Assembly (NCBI RefSeq): GCF_900539295.1
Contig: NZ_UQBH01000007.1
Span: 1 to 64,000, forward strand
Reading direction: 5' to 3'
Length of the DNA stretch: 64,000 nt
Origin: an uncultured Megasphaera sp.
GTDB taxonomy: Bacteria > Bacillota > Negativicutes > Veillonellales > Megasphaeraceae
The notes under the pieces were generated by a model. It made no database searches. It was not told where the DNA came from and saw only the letters and a list, made by a program, of their open reading frames with translations. Below, one piece after another: positions 1-6,514 of the stretch; positions within the stretch are counted from its first letter, which is position 1, and each line of letters starts with the position of its first letter. A program made the translations under genes and the position numbers.

Positions 1-4
1 GGGC

Positions 5-28
5 CTTGTGAACAGGAGTGTCCACAAG
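5..28. repeat. Short inverted repeat near the left edge
   Basis: Arms CTTGTG (5-10) and CACAAG (23-28) form a small stem-loop. It may belong to an element or a gene end beyond the window. Nothing else identifies it. Confidence 0.3.
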
Positions 29-50
29 ACCCCAACATTTATTATAGAAC

Positions 51-137
51 CAAAAAAGGCGCACGTATAGAACCATTCTTTGTAATAGTTCTAAAACATG
101 CGCCTAAACAGTCAATCATTCGGCTTAAATCAGTATA
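51..137 (-). ncRNA. Candidate small RNA or attenuated leader (promoter plus terminator)
   Basis: On the minus strand a perfect -35 TTGACA (155-160) and a -10 TATACT (132-137) are separated by 17 bases. A transcript starting near 125 meets, about 20 bases in, a long hairpin whose outer arms are 99-105 and 57-63 (AGGCGCA/TGCGCCT) and inner arms 88-92 and 69-73 (AGAAC/GTTCT), followed by six U. The unit predicts an RNA of about 73 nt. It contains no open frame with a ribosome site. It could be a free small RNA, or the attenuated leader of a gene left of position 1. Identity unknown. Confidence 0.5.
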
Positions 138-170
138 TCCTGTTTGCAACAAAATGTCAATCGTAAAATA

Positions 171-208
171 ACCTCCAGACATAGAAATCAGCTCCTATAT
201 CCAGAGGT
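171..208 (-). repeat. Copy 1 of the CARF-downstream hairpin element
   Basis: The arms ACCTCC (171-176) and AGAGGT (203-208) enclose a second stem around GACATAG and CTCCTAT. The block 170-450, downstream of the first CARF gene, aligns by eye with 3083-3339 downstream of the second CARF gene, including the hairpin, a GGGGATTT block and a degenerate TTGAC promoter region. In this copy the promoter has lost its -10 spacing, so it is probably inactive. The rest of 209-458 shows no gene. Confidence 0.5.
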
Positions 209-458
209 TGTTCAGTCCCCTATGGTACAAACTCTTTTTTCTAAAAAGAGTCTAATTAAATCCGGGGATTTGGGTAAAATACGACTCTGTCCCCCAGTAC
301 CCGCGCCCAGAGCGGGCCCACAGGAGATTTTTTCAAACCTATGGGGGTACCCTTTTTTCAATTTTCAAACCTCGGCGTTTTTTCCCACCAAAATCGTTTT
401 ATTTCGGCTAACGTATTTCCTTCATTTCTGGTCAATTGTCAAACTCCGACGGTTCTCC

Positions 459-2453
459 CTATTCACGCTCTGCGATGTTTTTCATTCGCCGCAGCAAATC
501 GAGAATCAGGTCTTTCATGGCTTCTATCGACAAAGATCCCTGGTCGTTGGCGTGGTTGATGTTGTTCCGTTCGATACGAATTTGCCAGTAGTTGTAAAGG
601 ATTTCCAAGGTCGCTCGGACCGGCCGCACATAGCCAGCTTCGCCATGGTTCATCAGTCGTAAGTAATTGGCTTGACGATTGTTCCAATTGTCATCCTCGC
701 AGTAGATGCCGAAAATATAGCCCTCAGACGGCTCGTTACTCCCCGGCAGAACGCCCTTTTCTAAGGCTTCATCGAGCCGGTACTTCTCAGAAATCACATC
801 ATCTTCCGAATTTTCATGATCCGCCGAAATCACGTCGTCTCCCAAAGTTTCATCGGCTGTCGAAGATGGGGTGGTTTTTACCGTTTCAGCAGCTGAAATC
901 CCTTCAGAAGGCAGGTCATCTTCGCCCCCTTCAGGAGACTGCAGCAGAATCTGAAACAATTCATACGGTGCCATTTTCAGAAACTCATAGACATCTCCCA
1001 TCTCACGGGTTTTGAAGTAGTCTTCTGCAGTCCGAGTAAAGTCCGGATCTTCTGCAGCTTGGCGGTACATGGCCCATAAAGTCGTATAGATTCTTGGCAA
1101 TTTTTCTTTTAATTGCCCCAATGTCAGCAAGTCTCTTTTCAGGTCGTAGAGAGCGCGATGACAGGCATTCAATTCTTCCAGCAAGGGCTTAAAGGGTTCG
1201 GCCTCATCGGAGAAAAACTTCGAGACGGAGGAAAACTTGCCCGTGCATTCAAAGACTCGGACCATGGTATGCTTTCTCTGTTCCCGTCTCTCCCGATCCG
1301 TTTGTTCCGATCGTTCTTCTTTTTGGGGAGCTTCATGGTCTTCTTTCGAGGCTTCTTTCTCTTCCCCCTGGCCGACGGTAAGGTCGTTCAAAAAATACTG
1401 CTGCCACGTCTGGTAATTCGCCTTTTGCCGATTACATTCGGCGATGATGGAATCTTTGACAGGATAAAAGATATGCCGGCCCACGATTTCACCGGGGATC
1501 CATTCGCTGCACAGGGTCATGGCTTGTTGAAGGCAGCCTTTTTCGACGCACCAGCGGATGATATCGAAGTTGGTAAAATCTTCTTTCAGGAGAGAGCCGT
1601 ACTCCGACTTAAATACTTCCAAGATGCGCAGAAAGATTTTTTCCTGCAAAGAGACGGCACCGGCCTGTTCAAAGTTCTTCAAGGCTTCCTGGAGTTCCTT
1701 AGCCAGGAGGGCTATGTCCCCGGTCCGGCAGATGCGGACGGCATCGGTAAAATCGCCCATCGTCTGCAGCAGCATCTTCGTTTCCGCCGTCTGCTTCGCC
1801 CCTTCCATGTAGGCCATGATTTCACAGGTGCTGCCGAAATTGATGAACTCATCGGCGCCGGAGATGAGGTTAAACATACGGTAGATGTCGGTTACGTTTT
1901 CGACTTGCTGCTCATGGCGGTTGGAATAACGAACGGACGTCGTCCGAATGCCGCCGTATTTCAAGAGCTGCATGACCGACAGCAGCATCATCGACGCATG
2001 GCGAAAGCCGCCGGTAACATCGACATGGAGTTCGACGTCTTCCGGCTGCCACGACTGTGCTTCTATAAAGGTACGGATGGTGTTGGCCATCTCGAGGGCC
2101 CGGCGAATACTTTCCTCGGTCTGACTCCGTTCATCGTAATCGATGCGGATACAGTGGGCGGCAAAGGATTGCACCCGCTCGCGAAACAAGGCTTCATGAG
2201 TCATCGTACGCTCATCGCCGACTTCGTCGATATAGCTGATTTCTTCCTGTGTCTGCTTCGTTGAAAAGTAGAACAGGCAGTCCAGCCGCTCTCCCTGCTT
2301 TTGTAATAAGTCGGCAGTCCGGCGAACGGCTGATTCGTTCGTTTGAACGCAATATATCATCGTCCCGTCAGGGTTCTTATAACGAGAAAAGGATAAGGTA
2401 CGGTCGGGATTCAAGTGGACTTCGCTTAAAAACAGCATCATGATATGCTTCAT
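459..2453 (-). CDS. CARF-domain protein with C-terminal HEPN RNase motif (TM1812/DxTHG-like), copy 1
   Basis: This 664-residue protein resembles the TM1812/Csx family of CARF proteins, which bind cyclic oligoadenylate in type III CRISPR systems. What is seen: a Rossmann-like N-terminal half with the signature DVTGGFR at residues 145-151 (the DxTHG-type ligand loop), then an alpha-helical middle with an acidic, low-complexity linker around 370-400, and a C-terminal RNNINH at 629-634 matching the HEPN RNase motif R-x4-H. The start has a GGGGAG ribosome site. It is the last gene of the leftward island, after the 152-residue protein. No cas gene or repeat array is in the window, so the activating nucleotide, if any, is unknown. 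Role inferred: nucleotide-gated RNase acting in stress or phage defence. Confidence 0.72.
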   Translation of the reverse strand: MKHIMMLFLSEVHLNPDRTLSFSRYKNPDGTMIYCVQTNESAVRRTADLLQKQGERLDCLFYFSTKQTQEEISYIDEVGDERTMTHEALFRERVQSFAAHCIRIDYDERSQTEESIRRALEMANTIRTFIEAQSWQPEDVELHVDVTGGFRHASMMLLSVMQLLKYGGIRTTSVRYSNRHEQQVENVTDIYRMFNLISGADEFINFGSTCEIMAYMEGAKQTAETKMLLQTMGDFTDAVRICRTGDIALLAKELQEALKNFEQAGAVSLQEKIFLRILEVFKSEYGSLLKEDFTNFDIIRWCVEKGCLQQAMTLCSEWIPGEIVGRHIFYPVKDSIIAECNRQKANYQTWQQYFLNDLTVGQGEEKEASKEDHEAPQKEERSEQTDRERREQRKHTMVRVFECTGKFSSVSKFFSDEAEPFKPLLEELNACHRALYDLKRDLLTLGQLKEKLPRIYTTLWAMYRQAAEDPDFTRTAEDYFKTREMGDVYEFLKMAPYELFQILLQSPEGGEDDLPSEGISAAETVKTTPSSTADETLGDDVISADHENSEDDVISEKYRLDEALEKGVLPGSNEPSEGYIFGIYCEDDNWNNRQANYLRLMNHGEAGYVRPVRATLEILYNYWQIRIERNNINHANDQGSLSIEAMKDLILDLLRRMKNIAERE

Positions 2454-2585
2454 CGATTCACTCCCCTTTACGGTATGGTCCCGGCTTCAGCCATCGTCGT
2501 CACGGACTGTCAAAATCAGCGAAGTCGCTTCCTCAATATGCGTCGCCCCCTTAGCTGCAGACGACACGCTGACATTCGCAGAACA

Positions 2586-3044
2586 TCATTTAAAATCGAT
2601 CGTATAGACGTGATGCCCCGGCGTATGCCGCCCTTCATTGCTGCCAAGAGGCTCGGCAACGATTGCTTTTACGTCCGGCGGTCCGAATTCCAATACGTCT
2701 TCTGCCATGAGGCGATTTCGAAATGCCTTAAAAAATGACCGGACCCGCATTTCCTTCACCCGGCCAAAGAGACCATGTTCCTCGACCTGCGGTTCATCGT
2801 ACACATAGATAAAATCGATTCGATGGTCATAGATATGAGCCATTGTCTTTTTGTCACCGGAGGCTATTTCGATCCGATTCCATTTATCCGTGTAGGTTAT
2901 TTGAGGACGAGGAAATATTTCGCAGACTTCTTTAAAGGATGCATTCCCGGCCAAGCCTTTAAGATTGGTAATAGTGCAATCGGAGAAATTAAAGGTATAT
3001 CGCTCTTCTATCAGGATAATGTCATCCGTAAAGGACGCTCCCAT
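2586..3044 (-). CDS. Hypothetical protein, 152 residues, between the two CARF genes
   Basis: I do not recognise the family. The start has a good ribosome site (GGGAG, 9 bases upstream). It is the first gene after the promoter at 3239-3267 and precedes CARF gene 1, with which it is probably cotranscribed. The protein is soluble, with no signal peptide or membrane segment, and is rich in aromatic and charged residues in the middle. The frame stays open for 32 more codons beyond its TGA stop (to 2487), so the gene may once have been longer or the stop may be a recent mutation. Confidence 0.6.
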   Translation of the reverse strand: MGASFTDDIILIEERYTFNFSDCTITNLKGLAGNASFKEVCEIFPRPQITYTDKWNRIEIASGDKKTMAHIYDHRIDFIYVYDEPQVEEHGLFGRVKEMRVRSFFKAFRNRLMAEDVLEFGPPDVKAIVAEPLGSNEGRHTPGHHVYTIDFK

Positions 3045-3085
3045 AGCCCTTCACTCCCTTCTTCAAGCTAAATAAAGACACGACA

Positions 3086-3123
3086 ACCTCCGGACATAGG
3101 AAGCGGCTCCTACATCGGGAGGT
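3086..3123 (-). promoter_or_regulatory. Copy 2 of the hairpin element, burying a Shine-Dalgarno sequence
   Basis: On the minus strand ACCTCC pairs with GGAGGT across an imperfect inner stem (ATGTAGGA with TCCTATGT). The 3' arm GGAGG lies 5 bases before a GTG (3079-3081) that opens a 19-codon frame ending at 3022, overlapping the start of the 152-residue gene. The hairpin could therefore gate translation of a leader peptide coupled to that gene. The reading of it as a switch is inference; the conservation with 171-208 is seen directly. Confidence 0.45.
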
Positions 3124-3238
3124 CTTTTCAGCCCCCTTACGGGGATTTTTGTAATACGATGCTGGCCCCCGTCCTCGTTCTGAGATTGGAATCACATGCG
3201 GTTTTCCTTCGGCCAAGATATTACGCTTATTTATGTTT

Positions 3239-3267
3239 AGTATACTTTTTCCGATTTTTCTTGTCAA
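3239..3267 (-). promoter_or_regulatory. Strong sigma-70-type promoter inside the island
   Basis: Minus-strand -35 TTGACA (3262-3267), 17-base spacer, -10 TATACT (3239-3244). It would start a transcript near 3232 with an approximately 190-base leader containing the 3086-3123 hairpin, then the 152-residue gene and CARF gene 1. This lets the left half of the island be expressed separately from the right half. Confidence 0.65.
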
Positions 3268-3339
3268 ATGAGTCACATCCCGTCTCTATCAGTCAGTTAA
3301 GCCGATTTTTCAAGTTCAGTCGGATAAAATCACCGTCGG

Positions 3340-5103
3340 CTAAGGGCGGCCATCCAATCTCCGTAAGAGTCCCGATATTAAGTCTGTAACCTCCCGTGTC
3401 GACAGGGTATCTTCGGCGTTGATATGATGAATATGATTACCTTCTACCCGGATTTTGAAGTAGTAGCACAAAATCTCCAAGGCGTCTTTCATCGAAGGCC
3501 GATATTGAACGATCCCGTAATTCATCATTCTCACATACTGTTTCTGCCGAATATTCCACGCCGCTTCGGCACGATAAAGTCTCGGTACATCTCCCATAGG
3601 AACGGGGATGTACCCTTCCATATTTTCCGGCGGTACCACATCCACAGGAATGAACTTTAAAAGCACTTCCGACGATGCGTGGGCTAAATAATTGCATATA
3701 TGTTTCAGTCTGCGGCGACTGAAATATGTCGCTTCCGATAGGATCGATGACGATACATTACTATCCGTAAGGTACATGGAACGGAGGACAGCATACGTTT
3801 TAGGACAAATGCTCCTTATCGATAAAGGATCGATTCCTGCTTTTTTCATATCCGCCAGTAACTTCGATCCGATAAACAAGTCATCTAACAACGGCTTCAG
3901 TTTGGCCGTCGCTTCAGGATAGTGCTTCGAAATGCGATCGGTCGGCTCATTCTGTCCAAAAAGGAAGAGGACCTTACGCCAAGCCTCTTCCTCATCGGGA
4001 AGGGCCGTCTGCCTACGCAAATTTTTAGGCATATAGGTATTGATAAAATAATGCTCCCAAGTCTGATACTTTTTTCTCATTTGATTGCATGTGTTCTGAA
4101 TATCAGGACGAATCGGATAAAAGATATGCCGGGCTACGATGATCCCGGGAATCCATTCGCTGCACAAGGTCACAGCCTGCTGAAGACAGCCTTTTTCGAC
4201 ACACCAGCGAATGATATCGAGGTGGGTCACCTTTCCCTTCAGGAGGGACCCGTATTCCCTTTTAAAGAAGGTCAGGATACGCAGGAAGATTTTTTCCTGC
4301 AGGGAGACGGCCCCGGCCTTTTCAAAAGCCTTCAAGGCTGTCTGAAGCCTTCTGGCCAGGGGTGCAATTTTCCCGGTCCGGCAGATTCGCACGGCATCGG
4401 TAAAATCACGCATGGCTTGGAGTAAGGCCGCCGTTTCCGCCGTCTGTTCCGATTCTTCCATATAGGCCGTGATTTCACGGGTACTGCCGAAGTTGAGGAA
4501 CTCATCGGTTCCGGAAATGAGGTTGAACAGGCGGTAGATGTCGGTTACGTTTTCGATTGGCTGTTCATGACTGTCGGAAGAAAGGACGGCTGTCGTCCGG
4601 ATGCCGTAGTATTTCAAGAGCTGCACGACTGACAGCATCATCGAGGCATGGCAAAAATCGCCGGTAACATCGGCGTAAATCTCGACGTCTTCCGGCTGCC
4701 AGCCCTTTTCTTTCAGAAAGGACCGGATCGTGTCGGTCATGTCAAGGACTGGGCGGACGCCTTCCGCCGTCGGGCTCTGTTCATCGTACTCGATGCCGAT
4801 ACAGTGGGCTGCGAAGGGACGTATCCGTTCAAGAAACAGGGCTTCATGGGTCAGGCATCTTTCTTGGCCAGCGGCATCAGTGTATCGGATCGTCTCTTGT
4901 GTCTCCTTGGTTGAAAAGTAGAACAGGCAGTCTAGCGGTTCCCCCTGTTGCTGTAAGGAAGCGGCCGTCCGGCGAAGAGCCGCTTCCTGAGGCTGAACAC
5001 AGTCAATCACCGTTCCATCAGGAAGCGTATAGGGAGAAACGGATAGGCTGCGGTCCCGATTGAGCCGGACTTCTCGTAAAAACAACAGCATGATATGCTT
5101 CAT
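3340..5103 (-). CDS. CARF-HEPN paralogue with degenerate ligand and RNase motifs, copy 2
   Basis: This 587-residue paralogue of the protein at 459-2453 is clearly similar over the first 330 residues and over the last 80, but lacks the acidic linker. At the ligand loop it reads DVTGDFC (145-151) where copy 1 has DVTGGFR, and at the HEPN site it reads GNHIHH (555-560) where copy 1 has RNNINH, so the catalytic arginine is lost. A shifted R-x4-H (RVEGNH) exists three residues upstream and could compensate. The frame is fully open, so it is not simply dead. It lies 37 bases after the LRAT-like gene in the same operon. Possible roles are a regulatory or heteromeric partner of copy 1, or a decaying duplicate. 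Confidence 0.7.
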   Translation of the reverse strand: MKHIMLLFLREVRLNRDRSLSVSPYTLPDGTVIDCVQPQEAALRRTAASLQQQGEPLDCLFYFSTKETQETIRYTDAAGQERCLTHEALFLERIRPFAAHCIGIEYDEQSPTAEGVRPVLDMTDTIRSFLKEKGWQPEDVEIYADVTGDFCHASMMLSVVQLLKYYGIRTTAVLSSDSHEQPIENVTDIYRLFNLISGTDEFLNFGSTREITAYMEESEQTAETAALLQAMRDFTDAVRICRTGKIAPLARRLQTALKAFEKAGAVSLQEKIFLRILTFFKREYGSLLKGKVTHLDIIRWCVEKGCLQQAVTLCSEWIPGIIVARHIFYPIRPDIQNTCNQMRKKYQTWEHYFINTYMPKNLRRQTALPDEEEAWRKVLFLFGQNEPTDRISKHYPEATAKLKPLLDDLFIGSKLLADMKKAGIDPLSIRSICPKTYAVLRSMYLTDSNVSSSILSEATYFSRRRLKHICNYLAHASSEVLLKFIPVDVVPPENMEGYIPVPMGDVPRLYRAEAAWNIRQKQYVRMMNYGIVQYRPSMKDALEILCYYFKIRVEGNHIHHINAEDTLSTREVTDLISGLLRRLDGRP

Positions 5104-5140
5104 AGCTTCACTTCCCTTTTATTTCATCAGTCTTTCCGGG

Positions 5141-6505
5141 CTACACCGAATCGCCATCGATGGCTTCTATATCTTTTGAATCGACGGGCTCTTTCTTTTC
5201 TGACAAGGCCAAGGGGTCCTTATGGGACAGCAAGTTGTCCTGTCCGCCAGTCAAATTGGGGATGTTTTTTTCTTCCAGATTGATGATTTGCTGGTTTAAA
5301 TGCGTCAACATTTCAAGGGTAATGCTGTTAGCCTGATCGATGAGCTTATTCTTATCGGCTAAGATGCTGTCGACGATTCGGTTCTGCCGCTCTTGTATCG
5401 TTTTAAACTGTAAAGAGATATGCTCCATATGGAGTACCGTATCGTCGTCGATCCGCTTTTGATACAAGGCATAGGCCGGCGAATCCTTCTCATATTTTGC
5501 TAAGATATCTAAGAGCTTCGGTAATTTTTCAGTATTATAGATATCGTTGTCCCGATTAATTTTTTCATTCAATTGATCGTACATGACTTCGACGTCATGA
5601 ATGACGGATAAGGAGCCTTTTTCAAGGATAAGCAATCGCTTTTGGGCAATGTCATTGAGCTGCTTCTGCATTTCCGTGATTGTCTCAGCCACTCTTTGGA
5701 AGCCTCGTACCTGAGCCTCTTTCAGCGCCAGTTGGGATTGGGTTTCATACTGCAGGATTTCAATTCGTGCCTGTTTAATCCGGTCTACCCGTTCGTTTTC
5801 AAGATGGGCCAATTTCACCTTCGTTGAGCTCTCGATTTGTTTACTCAGATCTACTCGCTCGTTTTTAAGCTGGGCCAATTTTACCCTTGTCCTATTTTCA
5901 ATTTCGGCAATCTTGACCTTGTCCGGTTCGTAATTATAGGAATGAGTCGTTCTTTCGCTGCTGCCGCCGAAAAGCCCTTTAAAGAAATTACCGACTGAAC
6001 TGAAAAATCCCATACTTTCTTCCTCCTCATTGGGCATCCTGCCGGAAAAGAATCGCTCCACCTGATGGCTCCGATAAGCCCCCAAGGTGCAGGCATTGGC
6101 AAAATGCTCGCAGTTATTAAAGATAAGATGATATCCAGAATCACCCAAACAAAATCGGGCATATTGGACAATTTGCTCAACGGCATAGAGATCACTGAAC
6201 TCGTCATCCGTATAGTCCTTCACTTCCAGCGTACCGCCGGCAAGAAAACGGGCCAGCGACGTCTTGATAACGCGGCACTGGGACCAATCAAGGACGCTGT
6301 CGTCGCCGGTACCGGTAAAATGGATGACTTCCTCGTCTGAAACATAGATGCCGTGATGAGCATAGAGACCGTCATAGCGCTTGACCCGGATATGGTCGCC
6401 CTTGACGGGGCGCCGGCATTCCCATTTTTCAGACTCGCAACTAATGAATGTACCGAGTACAAATATAGGGAATACGCCGTCATTCCTGATAAATCTGCGT
6501 ACCAA
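5141..6505 (-). CDS. LRAT/NlpC-P60-like domain fused to a long coiled coil
   Basis: This 454-residue protein begins, by context, at a TTG with GTGAGG upstream; no ATG precedes the domain. Residues about 33-160 look like a lecithin:retinol acyltransferase (permuted papain) domain: a GDHI strand, then YAHHGIYV (candidate catalytic His 51) and NNCEHFA (nucleophile Cys 132). Residues about 165-185 hold a glycine/phenylalanine-rich patch (FFSSVGNFFKGLFGG), perhaps membrane-active, and about 190-310 and 330-420 are coiled coil with a repeated KLAxLxNERVD unit. The family hydrolyses or transfers acyl groups or cleaves peptides. It starts 9 bases after the DUF1566 gene, so the two are coupled. Function unknown; an effector of the island is a reasonable inference. 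Confidence 0.65.
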   Translation of the reverse strand: MVRRFIRNDGVFPIFVLGTFISCESEKWECRRPVKGDHIRVKRYDGLYAHHGIYVSDEEVIHFTGTGDDSVLDWSQCRVIKTSLARFLAGGTLEVKDYTDDEFSDLYAVEQIVQYARFCLGDSGYHLIFNNCEHFANACTLGAYRSHQVERFFSGRMPNEEEESMGFFSSVGNFFKGLFGGSSERTTHSYNYEPDKVKIAEIENRTRVKLAQLKNERVDLSKQIESSTKVKLAHLENERVDRIKQARIEILQYETQSQLALKEAQVRGFQRVAETITEMQKQLNDIAQKRLLILEKGSLSVIHDVEVMYDQLNEKINRDNDIYNTEKLPKLLDILAKYEKDSPAYALYQKRIDDDTVLHMEHISLQFKTIQERQNRIVDSILADKNKLIDQANSITLEMLTHLNQQIINLEEKNIPNLTGGQDNLLSHKDPLALSEKKEPVDSKDIEAIDGDSV

Positions 6506-6514
6506 AATATCGCC

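Noticed and set aside
1..30. Insertion sequence end at the left edge
   Set aside because: One short stem-loop is not enough, and no transposase is present.
1113..2264. Long plus-strand open frame inside CARF gene 1
   Set aside because: It is a shadow of the minus-strand gene, has no ribosome site, and its composition fits an antisense reading.
2586..2588. Selenocysteine at the in-frame TGA
   Set aside because: No redox motif such as U-x-x-C surrounds it and I cannot show a proper SECIS stem, so a plain stop is more likely.
3022..3276. 84-residue minus-strand frame across the promoter and hairpin
   Set aside because: It would start upstream of the -10 element at 3239-3244, so it cannot be translated in full from that promoter. 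Only its last 19 codons after GTG are considered.
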